This document shows, piece after piece, positions 42,451 to 51,640 of a DNA stretch of 64,000 nucleotides. Within the stretch, counting starts at the first letter, position 1, and each line of letters starts with the position of its first letter. The DNA is from Verrucomicrobiota bacterium (GTDB lineage Bacteria; Verrucomicrobiota; Verrucomicrobiia; Verrucomicrobiales; Akkermansiaceae). The stretch covers positions 34,174 to 98,173 of the forward strand of contig JAGWXY010000001.1 of the NCBI GenBank assembly GCA_018969605.1, read 5' to 3'. The notes under the pieces are model-generated. The model searched no databases, was not told where the DNA came from, and saw nothing but the letters and a program-made list of their open reading frames with translations. A program made the translations under genes and the position numbers.

Positions 42451-43221
42451 TCAGGGCGCAATGCTCACCGGCACCAGCAGATCGGCACCTTTCACGACGA
42501 CTGTGCTTGGCTGGAGGTCGAGGCCATTGAGCGAGTTGAGCCGGTCGGTCTCGGTGCCATATTGGGCGGCGAGTTCGCCGTAGGTCATCTCGCGATCGGT
42601 GGCGATGGTGCGCGCGGAGCGTTGAGTCAAAGTCGGGTTGGCGTTGTCGTTTTCATCCACGGCATCGGAAACGCTGGTCGGCGGGCTTTGCTTTTTGTCG
42701 GCCCTGATCTCGGTGCTTGTTGCCGTCTCACTCGTTACTTCCGGCATGTTTTGCACCGAGGTTTTGCTCGAGGTGGGCAAAATAATTTTTTGACCCAGGC
42801 GCAGGGCGGTGGGTTTGACAGTCGGATTGGCGGTGATCAGCGAGTCGATCGAAACATCGTATTGCTTGGCGATTTTGGACAATGTTTCGCCGGCTTTTAT
42901 CGTGTGTGTGGGGCCGTCGATAGGCGCTGGAGCGTCCGCTGTTTGATTGGGTGTGGTGGTGGGCTCTGGAGCGTTGGGCAGCTTTAGCTGCTGGCCGAGT
43001 TGGAGGATGGCGTTGAGTTGCAGGCCATTGGCGGCGGCCAGCCCGGCGATCGTGCAGCCATTGGCGCGGGCGATTTTGTCGAAGCTGTCGCCGGGGCGGA
43101 CCGTGTGGACGGTGGCCGCTGCGGCGGCTTGTTCATCCTGCTGCGGCCCCGTGAGCGCAAGCGCCATGGGCGGACAGCAAGGCGCAATCAACAAACATGC
43201 AACGAATTGGATGGGTTTCAT
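42451..43221 (-). CDS. Secreted LysM-repeat protein
   Basis: The 256-residue protein has an N-terminal signal (MKPIQFVACLLIAPCCPPMALA) and two clear LysM domains, HTVRPGDSFDKIARANGCTIAGL and HTIKAGETLSKIAKQYDVSIDSL, plus a third less regular one (TYGELAAQYGTETDRLNSLNG). LysM binds the sugar backbone of peptidoglycan, so this is a wall-binding protein; no catalytic domain is present. It precedes the coiled-coil/TPR and lipoprotein genes in the same direction by 69 bases. Confidence 0.85.
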   Translation of the reverse strand: MKPIQFVACLLIAPCCPPMALALTGPQQDEQAAAAATVHTVRPGDSFDKIARANGCTIAGLAAANGLQLNAILQLGQQLKLPNAPEPTTTPNQTADAPAPIDGPTHTIKAGETLSKIAKQYDVSIDSLITANPTVKPTALRLGQKIILPTSSKTSVQNMPEVTSETATSTEIRADKKQSPPTSVSDAVDENDNANPTLTQRSARTIATDREMTYGELAAQYGTETDRLNSLNGLDLQPSTVVVKGADLLVPVSIAP

Positions 43222-43374
43222 GACTCATTCAGAAATTCAAAAAGTTCGTTTTATGTCAACTGAATTTCAACATTTACGAAATAAATGCGCGAAAATCCGT
43301 ATTTTTGCGAAAGATCAGGCTTTCAGAGCCCTTTGATTGCGGGATTCTCGGGCATTGCTTGCCTGGGAAAACAA

Positions 43375-43404
43375 AAGGGCACCCCTCTGGAGAAGGGTGC
43401 CCTT
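43375..43404 (-). terminator. Rho-independent terminator of efp
   Basis: AAGGGCACCC and GGGTGCCCTT form a perfect 10-bp stem, followed on the minus strand by TTGTTTTCCC. It lies about 50 bases beyond the efp stop codon. Confidence 0.85.
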
Positions 43405-43454
43405 GCGGGAATTTTTATGATCTTGGGAAGCGCACCAAAGAGGCGCACGATGGA

Positions 43455-44018
43455 TCAGGCGCGGCCCAGGTAGGAATTGTCCTCGGTCTTCACGTTGATT
43501 TTTTCACCGACATTGATGAAGAGCGGGACTTGGACGACCAGGCCGGTTTCCATGGTGGCCGGTTTGTAAACATTGTTGGCCGAGTCGCCTTTCACGCCTT
43601 CGGAGGATTCCGTGACGGTCATGGTCATCGTGAGAGGGAGCTCGACCGAGACCACGCTGCCGTCGGCGATGAGGAGGGTGTAAAGTTGGCCCTCGATGAG
43701 GTAATTTTTCACGCCTTCGATCAGGTCTTCATAGACCACGGCGTCCTCGTAGGTGTTGGGGTCGAGGAAGTGGTAGCCGCTGCTGTCCTTGTAGGAATAT
43801 TCGTGCGGGGTGCGTTCGAGCACGACGCCTTCGAGCGAGTCGTTGGAGGTGAGGCGGAGGTTGAAGATTTTTTTGGTTGCGACGCTGCGGATCGACATTT
43901 GGACGTAGGACGCCATGCGTGGGGGCGTCTTGAGTTCGTGGTCGACGACGAGGCAGATTTCGTTGTTGTGACGGACGGCGTGTCCTTTGCGGAGATTGAT
44001 GACGGGTGTGCTGGCCAT
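43455..44018 (-). CDS. efp: Elongation factor P, atypical tip loop
   Basis: The 187-residue protein has the three beta-barrel domains of EF-P (MASTPVINLRKGHAVRHNNEICLVVDHE, then LIEGQLYTLLIADGSVVSVELP and the final GLVVQVPLFINVGEKINVKTEDNSYLGR). EF-P rescues ribosomes stalled at proline runs. In E. coli the tip is PGKG with modified Lys34, and here it reads KTPPRMAS at about 30-37, so the usual modified Lys is absent. A different modification, or action without one, is inferred. It lies downstream of a hypothetical gene and before a strong terminator. Confidence 0.92.
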   Translation of the reverse strand: MASTPVINLRKGHAVRHNNEICLVVDHELKTPPRMASYVQMSIRSVATKKIFNLRLTSNDSLEGVVLERTPHEYSYKDSSGYHFLDPNTYEDAVVYEDLIEGVKNYLIEGQLYTLLIADGSVVSVELPLTMTMTVTESSEGVKGDSANNVYKPATMETGLVVQVPLFINVGEKINVKTEDNSYLGRA

Positions 44019-44077
44019 GGGAACTGGGGTGTGGGGCTGGGGAACCTAGGGGGTGAGGGACGGGTGCGCAAGCGGTT

Positions 44078-44593
44078 TCAGCGGGCCTGGTTGGCGACCC
44101 AGGTGGCGAGTTTTTGGTCATCGTCGCCGGCGGCCCAGACTTGGCGGAGAAAGTCGGCCGGGTGGATATCGCCGTTGTTTTTGAGGAAATTGAGGTCACC
44201 GCCGCAGCCGTACATGATGTCCGGGTCGAGTTCGCCGCGGAGTTTGGCGCGGGCCTTGGTGAGGATTCGCGGGAGGTAGGCGATGTCGTTGAGCGTGACG
44301 CCGAAGTTGGGCAGTTCGTCATGGGTGAGGGTTTTGTCGCTTTTTTGGCATTTCTGGATGGTGTGGAAATAATCGCGGCGGACGGCGGCGATGAGCAGGG
44401 CCGTGGAGGGAGCGGGGTTTTGTTTGTCGCAGAAGTCTTCGACGAAGTCGAAAAACTCGCGGGTTTTGCAGCCGATTTCTTCGAGCAGCTGGAGGTCTGC
44501 GGTGGTGAACCACGCGTTGTAATCGCGCTCGCCATTTTGGTAGCATGCGATGCAGGTGTCGAAGAGGTGGAGAAATTGTTCGTTCCAGGTCAT
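44078..44593 (-). CDS. Hypothetical helical protein
   Basis: The 171-residue product begins MTWNEQFLHLFDTCIACYQNGERDYNAWFTTADLQLLEEIG and is rich in aromatics and acidic residues. The C-terminus reads DIMYGCGGDLNFLKNNGDIHPADFLRQVWAAGDDDQKLATWV. I recognise no named domain. It lies 59 bases upstream of efp in the same direction and may share its transcript. An upstream start (44713) would overlap the divergent holB gene in antisense and is not supported. Confidence 0.65.
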   Translation of the reverse strand: MTWNEQFLHLFDTCIACYQNGERDYNAWFTTADLQLLEEIGCKTREFFDFVEDFCDKQNPAPSTALLIAAVRRDYFHTIQKCQKSDKTLTHDELPNFGVTLNDIAYLPRILTKARAKLRGELDPDIMYGCGGDLNFLKNNGDIHPADFLRQVWAAGDDDQKLATWVANQAR

Positions 44594-44688
44594 GGCGCTA
44601 AGTAGCCGCAGATTGGGTTTTTGGCAAGTGGTCGGGTATTCGGATTTCGGATTGCGCGCGAGGGCATGGCTGGCGAGCATGGCGGCGG

Positions 44689-45699
44689 ATGGCATTTTCG
44701 TCGGATCGCGCATTTGAACTCATTTCCTCCGCGCATGAGCGGGGGCGCTTGGCGCATGCCTTCATGATCAGCGGCGCGCAGGGGTCGGGCAAAGAGCAGC
44801 TTGCGGCGAAGATCGTGCGGATGCTCAACGGGTCGGGTGATTCCGGCGGGATGGATTTGTTTGGCGAGCCGGTGGTTGAGGAAGTGCCGCCATTGGATGA
44901 GTTGGAAAACAGCTGGGTGCGGATTCTGCGTCCGCGGATGAAGTCGCGGCGCATCGGCATTGATGAAATTCGCAATTTGGAAGAGACCCTGCATTTGGCG
45001 GCGCCTGCCGGGACTTACAAGGTCGGTGTCATCGTCGATGCCGACCGCATGTCGGATCAGGCCTCGAATGCCTTTCTCAAGACACTCGAAGAGCCGGCGC
45101 GAAATACCTTGTTGTTGCTGCTGACGCATAATCCCCAGCGCTTGTTGCCTACGATATTATCCCGTTGTGTGCGGATGCAGCTGACGGGTGGAAGGGCGAT
45201 GTTGGAGGATGGAGGAGCGGAGTTGGTGGCGGCTTTGAACCGTGCCGCGTCGAAAGGTTTTGGCACGCCGTTTGCGGCTTTGCAGATGAAGTCGGCCTTC
45301 GTTGGATTTTTGGAAGAGCGGCGCGAGCAGGCTGAGGATGCGGCCAAGGCGGCTGAGAAGGAAGAGATCGCGGCGTATCGTGACGGCACGGATGGGGCTT
45401 GGCTCAAAGAGCGGGCGGATCACCACAAGGCATCGGTCGAGGTTGAGTATCAGCATGTGAGGAGCCGGCTCTTCGATGTTTTGATGGCGTGGATGGCGGA
45501 TCTTTTGAGATTGCGGACCGGATCGGGCGGATTGGATTTTCCGGCATCGGCCGAGGTTTTGCGTGTGGTGGCGCAAAAGGAAAGCGAGACGCGGCTCTTG
45601 AGGCGCATGGAGGCTCTCGATGAATTGAGGCGCACCTTGGAGACCAATGCCTCCGAGTCGCTGGCGATGGAGGTCGGGTTTCTCAAGGCCTTCGGCTGA
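44689..45699 (+). CDS. holB: DNA polymerase III delta-prime-like clamp-loader subunit
   Basis: The 336-residue protein begins MAFSSDRAFELISSAHERGRLAHAFMISGAQGSGKEQL, with Walker A at about 29-36, VGVIVDADRMSDQASNAFLKTLEEPARNTLLLLLTHN and SRCVRMQL (arginine-finger region). It belongs to the AAA+ clamp-loader group and helps load the beta clamp at replication forks. The zinc-binding cysteines of some delta-prime proteins are not seen. Because N-terminal pieces of delta-prime, gamma and RuvB-type AAA+ proteins look alike, holB is the best but not certain symbol. Confidence 0.85.
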   Translation: MAFSSDRAFELISSAHERGRLAHAFMISGAQGSGKEQLAAKIVRMLNGSGDSGGMDLFGEPVVEEVPPLDELENSWVRILRPRMKSRRIGIDEIRNLEETLHLAAPAGTYKVGVIVDADRMSDQASNAFLKTLEEPARNTLLLLLTHNPQRLLPTILSRCVRMQLTGGRAMLEDGGAELVAALNRAASKGFGTPFAALQMKSAFVGFLEERREQAEDAAKAAEKEEIAAYRDGTDGAWLKERADHHKASVEVEYQHVRSRLFDVLMAWMADLLRLRTGSGGLDFPASAEVLRVVAQKESETRLLRRMEALDELRRTLETNASESLAMEVGFLKAFG

Positions 45700-45724
45700 G
45701 CGGCTTGAGAATTTTTCCGATCGT

Positions 45725-48160
45725 TCACGCCGACTTGTCGTTTGCCTTCGGCTTGCGAAACTCCGGCGCTTTTGGCGTCGAATCGGGCAGAACTTTTTCG
45801 ATCATGTCGTTGGGGATCCATCCGCGGGTTTTTGTGGCAAAGCCGACATACGACCAGCGGCCTGATTGGTGAAGGATCGTGCAGAGCGAGCCCGGTGGGG
45901 CGTCGATCACTTCGGGCGAAGTGCGGGATGCCTCGCTGTGGAGCGTGGCGTTTTCATGGATGATCACGGCTTGCAGTTTGTCTTTGGCGAATTCGCCGTC
46001 CTTTGGATAGGCGCGCCATGCGAATGTGGCGCAGAAGGCGAGCATCGGTCCGAGGATCAGGCCGACAGTGGCAAAGTAGCGAGCGGACGAGTTGCGTTTG
46101 GTGGCGGCGATGGTGAGCAGCGAGAGGGTGAAAACCCAGAGACCCGACCACAGCAGGTTTTTCCATGTGTCGATTGAAATGCGGGCGAGGGTCGTTTGGA
46201 AGGCTGGGCGGTTGATGGTGATGGAGCCGTATTTTCGTTCGATGAAGCGAAGGTTTTGGCCGGCCTCGGCGTGTTGGGGATCGAGGTTGAGTGCGCGGCG
46301 GTAATAGAGTGCGGCGTTGCCCGGTGAGTTGCCGCGATAGCATGCGTTGCCGATGTTGTAGAGGGTGTCGGGCGTGAGTGATTCGTAGGGGGCGGATTCG
46401 AGCCAAAGCTTCGCCGCTTCGGCGTAGCGCGCTGTGTCGTAGGCGCCTTTGGCGTTGTTGGCGATTTCCGCCGCATCGGCATGCGGTGTCGTGCCTAGCA
46501 TCGCGAGTGCGATCCATGCGAGTGATGCTTTGCGAAGTGTTTTGAGAATCGATTCGCGTTGCGAGCGATCGATGGGAGCGTTTGGCGGGTTGGGCTTGAA
46601 GCATTCCGCGTCGCGTTCGGCGAGGATCGCTTGGAGTTCGGGTGTGTGCTGGCTGCCGAGTTGGCGCTCGATGAATTTTCCTGCTGCGAGCAAGAAGGAA
46701 ATCCTGTTGTCGGATTTCATGCGTTCGAGTTCCTTGAGTTCTTTGAGGCGTTGTTTTTTCGCATGGTCATGCGGATGGCCTTTCCGCAGGCGCATGGCGA
46801 TGGCCTTGATGACGAGGATCGCGGCGATGAATCCGGCGATCGCGTGGAGCAGCCAATTTGGAAATGGTTTGCCTGATGCTTGAGCCGTGTTTGTCGAATC
46901 GATAATGCCAAGAATATCGGTCATGCGTTCGACAGGCGTATCGGCCGCAGGTGGTGGTGTGCCCGGTGCCGGCGCTTGGGTTTGTAGTGCTGGTTTCATT
47001 TGCAGCGGCGTGGGCGCGGTGGTGACCGTTTCGTAGCTTTGTTTTTTCGGGTCGAAGTAAACGAGCTTGAATCCTGGCAGGGCGGATTTCAGTTCGAGTG
47101 GCCGCATGAATTGCTGGAAGACCGTTTGGCCTGAGAGCTCGCGGCGTTCATCGCCGCGCTGGGCGGGTGAGGCATCGTAAATTTTCCATCCGTCCGCATC
47201 GAGAGGTTTCGGCGGGCGGACCGTATCGAGGTTGCCGCTGCCGCTGACGATGATTTCGACCGGAATCGGATCGCCTTCGGTGACTTCAGTTTGGCTGACA
47301 GTGGCCGAGATATTGAAATTTCCGACCGCGTTTTCAAATCCCTCCGGTGCGTTGGGTGGCAGCGGGCGAGCATTGAGTCGCAGCTCGGGAACCGAGACAT
47401 TGGTTTCGAGCGTGACTCGGCGCGGGTAGCCATCGAGGACCATTTGTGTGGTGACCAGTCGGATGCTTGCGGGGCCGATGCCGATTGAGCCGCTGCGAGT
47501 TGTGGTAAGTGTGCTCGGGTAGGCGACCGAGATGCACGGCACGCCGAGCAGGTTTACATTGCCGCGCATTTGCGAGGGTTGGAAGCGCCAGCAGGTGAGT
47601 CCGTCGCGGGTGAAGTCGGGGATGCCCCAATCTTCGACAAACAGGTCGCGTGGCACGAAGAGTTTGATTTCGATGGGAATGGTTTCGCCTTCGTAAGGTT
47701 GGTTGTTCATTACCTTGAAGGTGCTTGCGTAGCGCACGCTGCGTCCGCCAATCACGGTTTCGGACCATTTCAATTCGTCGGGATTGAAGACGGAAAATTC
47801 GAGTGGTTCCGTATTTAATGACTTGCCGCCGGCGTTGACCTCGATCGACGGGATGGTGAAGTTTCCGATCTCGTAGGAGTTGACTAGGAATTCAAAAACA
47901 TATTCGAGCTTTCGGCCGGGAAGGAGTCGGGTTTGTGCACCGCGCTTGGTGCTGGCGATTTGCACGCCGGGGATGTTTGGAATTTGAGGGCTTGAGCTGG
48001 GGGGGGCTCCCGAGATGCAAACTTCCAGCAATGCCTGTTCGCCGCGAGTGAGAAATCTCGATGACAGGCGGCTGATTGCTTCGGCCGACGCGACCGGAGT
48101 TGCTGCGAGCGTGGTGATGATCGCGGTGATGATGATCGTGAGGTGTTGAATCGCTCTCAT
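45725..48160 (-). CDS. batD: BatD-like protein with TPR and SH3-type C-terminus
   Basis: The 811-residue protein has a signal sequence (MRAIQHLTIIITAIITTLAATPVASA), several beta-sandwich domains typical of BatD (VSPGGSGNLDTVRPPKP-like ISGSGNLDTVRPPK near 420), membrane segments near residues 480-510 and 690-740, TPR motifs (TLYNIGNACYRGNSPGNAALYYRRALNLDPQHAEAG) and a C-terminal SH3-like tail (NATLHSEASRTSPEVIDAPPGSLCTILHQSGRWSYVGFATKTRGWIPN). Bat proteins are linked to aerotolerance and stress survival in several bacteria. It is the last gene of a six-gene operon, four bases after batB. Confidence 0.85.
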   Translation of the reverse strand: MRAIQHLTIIITAIITTLAATPVASAEAISRLSSRFLTRGEQALLEVCISGAPPSSSPQIPNIPGVQIASTKRGAQTRLLPGRKLEYVFEFLVNSYEIGNFTIPSIEVNAGGKSLNTEPLEFSVFNPDELKWSETVIGGRSVRYASTFKVMNNQPYEGETIPIEIKLFVPRDLFVEDWGIPDFTRDGLTCWRFQPSQMRGNVNLLGVPCISVAYPSTLTTTRSGSIGIGPASIRLVTTQMVLDGYPRRVTLETNVSVPELRLNARPLPPNAPEGFENAVGNFNISATVSQTEVTEGDPIPVEIIVSGSGNLDTVRPPKPLDADGWKIYDASPAQRGDERRELSGQTVFQQFMRPLELKSALPGFKLVYFDPKKQSYETVTTAPTPLQMKPALQTQAPAPGTPPPAADTPVERMTDILGIIDSTNTAQASGKPFPNWLLHAIAGFIAAILVIKAIAMRLRKGHPHDHAKKQRLKELKELERMKSDNRISFLLAAGKFIERQLGSQHTPELQAILAERDAECFKPNPPNAPIDRSQRESILKTLRKASLAWIALAMLGTTPHADAAEIANNAKGAYDTARYAEAAKLWLESAPYESLTPDTLYNIGNACYRGNSPGNAALYYRRALNLDPQHAEAGQNLRFIERKYGSITINRPAFQTTLARISIDTWKNLLWSGLWVFTLSLLTIAATKRNSSARYFATVGLILGPMLAFCATFAWRAYPKDGEFAKDKLQAVIIHENATLHSEASRTSPEVIDAPPGSLCTILHQSGRWSYVGFATKTRGWIPNDMIEKVLPDSTPKAPEFRKPKANDKSA

Positions 48161-48164
48161 GGTG

Positions 48165-50108
48165 TTACCAGTCTTTGGCGGGTGGATTGAATTCGCGTTG
48201 TCCCGGTGTGAGCGGGCCTTTTTCGAGGTCGGCGCTGTCTTTGAGGATGCGGCGCGCGCGTTTTTCGGGGGTCTCGTTTGGATCTTCGGCTTTCTCGCCC
48301 TTGTTCTTATCCTTGCCGGTATCGTCTTTTGGCTTTGGTTCTTTGCCGTTTGAGCCGTCCTTCTTTTTGCGTTCTTCGCCGCTTTTGTCGCCGGGTGATT
48401 TTGAGTCTTTGTTTTGTTGGTCGCCGTCCTGCTTTTCGTCTGGATTGCCATCGCCTTCGTCCGGTTGTGATTCACCTTCACCGCCGGGTTGAGGCATCGG
48501 CATGCTTTGTTCTGTCTTTTCTTTTTCCTCTTCGAGCAATTCGCGAAGGCGCTCGAGGTAGGTGATCGTCATCTGCCGGTTGTTTGTCGCGGCGTTGTTG
48601 GCAGGCATGTTGGAAATGGCCGAATCGCAATGGCGCACGGCATCCGTCCAGTTGGTGATCAATGCTTCGATTTTTTCCACTTCGCCGTCCTCTTTCGAAT
48701 CCGCGATTTTTTTCAAGCGAGTGCGGACGAGTTGATCGAACTGCGCGATGTCGGGCGATGATTTTGGATCTTGCGGGTAAGCGGATCCCGCGAGTTCCAG
48801 CCAGCCGAGTTGGAAGAGCGAGTTGGCCATGCCGAGGTGGGCTTCGGCGAGAACATCGGGATTGTCGGCGTCGAGTGATTTGCTGAATGCCGAGCGTGCG
48901 GATTTGAAAGAACCTCCGCGCAGGGAGGCGATGCCTTCGCCGAGGTGGTATCGCGAGCGGAGATTCGATGATCGGGATTCCTTGGCGAGCTTGCGGTAAG
49001 TCTGTGCTGCGGCGGTGAAATTTTTTTCCGAGAGATATCGTGCCGCGTCCTTTGCATCATCGGCCTCAGAGGGACCGGGTATCAGAAAAATTGCGAGTGC
49101 GGCGGCGACCTTGCCAACCCCGCGCCAGCGGGTGCCGATGATGATTGAGGTAAAGAGGAACGCTATCGCCGGCAACAAGAACCATTGATAGTATTCGATT
49201 TTCAATTCGCGCTGGCGGCCTTCCATTTCAAACGCATCGAGTTCCTTGATCGCATTTTTCACCAGCGATGCGATATCGTCGCCTGATCCTGCGGCAGCGT
49301 ATTTGCCGTTGGTGGCCTCGGCAAGATTGCGCAGGACCTCAGGTTGCAGGCGGCTGATGACTGGTTGACCGTTCTCATCGATCATGCGATTGCCGGGGAA
49401 ATCGGCGTTCGGAACATAGTCGCCATTTTCAGTGCCGATGCCGATGGTGAGGATGTTGACGCCGGTCAATTTTGCTTCGTTGGCGATGTCGTCGAGTGAG
49501 CCATCGTGTTTTTCGCCATCGCTGAAGATGACGAGCGCGTTTTGTTTTTGTCCGGTTTTTTTGAGCGTGTCGATGGCCAGCTCGACTGCGTCCTTGAGGT
49601 TGGATCCGCCGAGGGTCGCCCAGTTTTCATCGATCTGTTCGACTGTTTGGCGGACGGCGGAATGGTCGACCGTGAGCGGGGCGTAAACATACGCGCTGCC
49701 GGCGAAGCCGATGATGCCTACGCGCTCGTTGGGAAGTTCTTCGAGCAGTTCGTAGATCGCGATTTTTGCGCGGGAGAGTCGGTCGGGCTTCACGTCCTGA
49801 ACTCGCATGCTTCGTGAGAGGTCGAGGGCGATGAGGACGTTGCGGCTGAGAATTTTTTCCTCGCGGGTGCCTACTTTTTCCTGAGGGCGACTGAGCGCGA
49901 TGACGAGACTGATGCAGGCGAGTAGTAGCATTGAAAATGAGATCCAGCGCACGATCGGGCTGCGGCGTTTGATGAGAATCGGGCGCAAGCGATTGGCGGC
50001 GAACGCCTGCCATTGCGAGCGGCGAAGGCGTGCAATCATGATGGCGAGCACTGCCAAGATGAGTGGCAGTGCCAACGCGAAGAGCCATGCTGGATGGGCG
50101 AGGTTCAA
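48165..50108 (-). CDS. batB: BatB-like VWA protein fused to TPR/low-complexity tail
   Basis: The 647-residue protein has membrane segments near both ends of a von Willebrand A domain with MIDAS DLSRSMRVQD (near residue 93), then TPR repeats (about 370-480, SEKNFTAAAQTYRKLAKESR and SKSLDADNPDVLAEAHLG) and a charged, proline-, glycine- and lysine-rich tail (about 560-647). BatB and BatC are usually separate genes, so this looks like a BatB-BatC fusion. The VWA domain is expected to face the periplasm and bind metal. It lies six bases after batA. Confidence 0.85.
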   Translation of the reverse strand: MNLAHPAWLFALALPLILAVLAIMIARLRRSQWQAFAANRLRPILIKRRSPIVRWISFSMLLLACISLVIALSRPQEKVGTREEKILSRNVLIALDLSRSMRVQDVKPDRLSRAKIAIYELLEELPNERVGIIGFAGSAYVYAPLTVDHSAVRQTVEQIDENWATLGGSNLKDAVELAIDTLKKTGQKQNALVIFSDGEKHDGSLDDIANEAKLTGVNILTIGIGTENGDYVPNADFPGNRMIDENGQPVISRLQPEVLRNLAEATNGKYAAAGSGDDIASLVKNAIKELDAFEMEGRQRELKIEYYQWFLLPAIAFLFTSIIIGTRWRGVGKVAAALAIFLIPGPSEADDAKDAARYLSEKNFTAAAQTYRKLAKESRSSNLRSRYHLGEGIASLRGGSFKSARSAFSKSLDADNPDVLAEAHLGMANSLFQLGWLELAGSAYPQDPKSSPDIAQFDQLVRTRLKKIADSKEDGEVEKIEALITNWTDAVRHCDSAISNMPANNAATNNRQMTITYLERLRELLEEEKEKTEQSMPMPQPGGEGESQPDEGDGNPDEKQDGDQQNKDSKSPGDKSGEERKKKDGSNGKEPKPKDDTGKDKNKGEKAEDPNETPEKRARRILKDSADLEKGPLTPGQREFNPPAKDW

Positions 50109-50114
50109 ATCGGA

Positions 50115-51131
50115 TCAGGGGGACGGGGTTGGATTGAAAGCAAGCCGCACGGCGCAGGCGAGTGCTGCAATGAGCGATGGAATGATGAACCAATGGAACA
50201 GCTCGCGGTCGTCGATGATCGTGAGGCTGCGGGCTTCGGTTTTTTCGAGTTGGTTGATGGTTGTGAATGTTTCGCGCAGGGATTTGAGGTTTTGTGCCCA
50301 GTAGTGTTCGCCGCCGGTGAGGGAGGCGATTTTCTTGAGCGTTGGGATGTCGAATTCCTGGTAGGGAAATCGCATGATGCTGCGGTCGACGCGGCCTTCT
50401 TTGGTGCCGATCGCGATGGTGTAAATTTTGATGCCGAGCGTCTTTGCGTGTTCGGCTGCTTCGACGGGCGAGATTTTTCCTGAGTTGCTTGCGCCATCGG
50501 TGATGAGGAGGATGATTTTGCTTTTCGCGTCGCGGGCATCGAGTCGCGATGCGGCGGCGGCGAGTGCCGAGCCGATGGCGGTGCCTTGTTCCTTCACTGT
50601 GCCGCGTTCGAATTGGTCGTTGAGGCGTAGTTCGTCGAGTGCGCGGCGCAGCCATTTGTGATCGAGAGTGATCGGGCTCGCATCGCGCGGGCGTCCGGCG
50701 AAGGCGACGAGGCCCATGCGATCGTCGGGTCGGCGGCTGATGAAGTCATCGACCACCGCTTTTGCGACATCGATACGTTTAGCGCGCTGGCCTTCATCGA
50801 CGAAGTCATCGATGTCCATCGAGAGTGAAACATCCAGAGCGATCATGATATCGATGCCGCTGGCGCTGCGGCTTTGGTATTCGTTTCTCCAGACCGGGCG
50901 TGCCATGGCGAAGATGGCAAAGAGCAGGGCGATTGCGGCAAGGGGTAAGCTGATGCCGCCGGCGGTTTCGCGCACCTGTCGGCCTAGGCTTATGAGGATC
51001 GACAGGTTGGGAAATGTCACTGCTGCTTCGGCGCCGCGTCCGCGTCTTAAAAACAGGGCGAGCAGGAGTGGCAGCGTGAGCAAAAGCCATGCTGGTTGGC
51101 TGAAGCGGAAATGATTTAGGAATTCGCTCAT
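50115..51131 (-). CDS. batA: BatA-like VWA membrane protein
   Basis: The 338-residue protein has N-terminal membrane helices (FSQPAWLLLTLPLLLALFLRR, then LPLAAIALLFAIFAMARPVW), a VWA domain with MIDAS DVSLSMDID at about 99-107 and a C-terminal helix (LFHWFIIPSLIAALACAVRL). It is the classic BatA layout. It overlaps the DUF4381 gene by four bases and is followed by batB. The function is inferred from family and operon. Confidence 0.9.
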   Translation of the reverse strand: MSEFLNHFRFSQPAWLLLTLPLLLALFLRRGRGAEAAVTFPNLSILISLGRQVRETAGGISLPLAAIALLFAIFAMARPVWRNEYQSRSASGIDIMIALDVSLSMDIDDFVDEGQRAKRIDVAKAVVDDFISRRPDDRMGLVAFAGRPRDASPITLDHKWLRRALDELRLNDQFERGTVKEQGTAIGSALAAAASRLDARDAKSKIILLITDGASNSGKISPVEAAEHAKTLGIKIYTIAIGTKEGRVDRSIMRFPYQEFDIPTLKKIASLTGGEHYWAQNLKSLRETFTTINQLEKTEARSLTIIDDRELFHWFIIPSLIAALACAVRLAFNPTPSP

Positions 51132-51640
51132 GGGGCGAGTGCGGCACGGAGTGCGTGAAGGAGGTGGCGTGAGTCGCCGACGATTTTTTCGGCGTTCGCA
51201 CTTGCCGCATCGGGTGCGTACTTGATCGTCGCGAGGCGGCTGAAGATCGCGGCGACTTCATCGCGCGTGGACTGCGGGATTTTTTGGAGGGCGTCGTGAC
51301 GCGAGACGAATTCCTCGTGCGTTTCAAAGAGTGCGGGATCTTCGGCAGTGATCGAGAGGTACTTGCGCAAGATCATCGAAGAATCGAGAGCGGCCGTGTG
51401 GGCATCGTTGTGCGGGATTGTATCGAGCGCGGCGATGGCGTCATTGAACGCCGCTTCGCGAATGCTTGCCGGATCCGTCGCGCGTTTTAAGCGTCGGCGG
51501 ATCAGCCAAACAATCAACACCACCAACAGCACCGCGCCGATGGCGATCCACAGCCATGGTGTTTCGGCTTTGGGGATCAAGGCCTCGACCGAGCTTGATT
51601 CCATCAGCTGAAAATTTTTGCTTGGAGTGGTTTCCTGCAT
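51128..51640 (-). CDS. DUF4381-family membrane protein
   Basis: The 170-residue protein has one membrane helix (WLWIAIGAVLLVVLIVWLIRRRLKR, about 29-53), with a cytosolic helical part containing DSSMILRKYLSITAEDPALFETHEEFVSRH. This matches DUF4381, which commonly sits between DUF58 and BatA in bat operons. It overlaps both neighbours by one and four bases, so it is translated with them. Its role is unknown. Confidence 0.85.
   Translation of the reverse strand: MQETTPSKNFQLMESSSVEALIPKAETPWLWIAIGAVLLVVLIVWLIRRRLKRATDPASIREAAFNDAIAALDTIPHNDAHTAALDSSMILRKYLSITAEDPALFETHEEFVSRHDALQKIPQSTRDEVAAIFSRLATIKYAPDAASANAEKIVGDSRHLLHALRAALAP

Noticed and set aside
49627..50655. 342-residue minus-strand frame over the batA/batB junction
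   Set aside because: It is an arginine- and histidine-rich shadow in another frame; batA and batB have clear VWA domains and close spacing.
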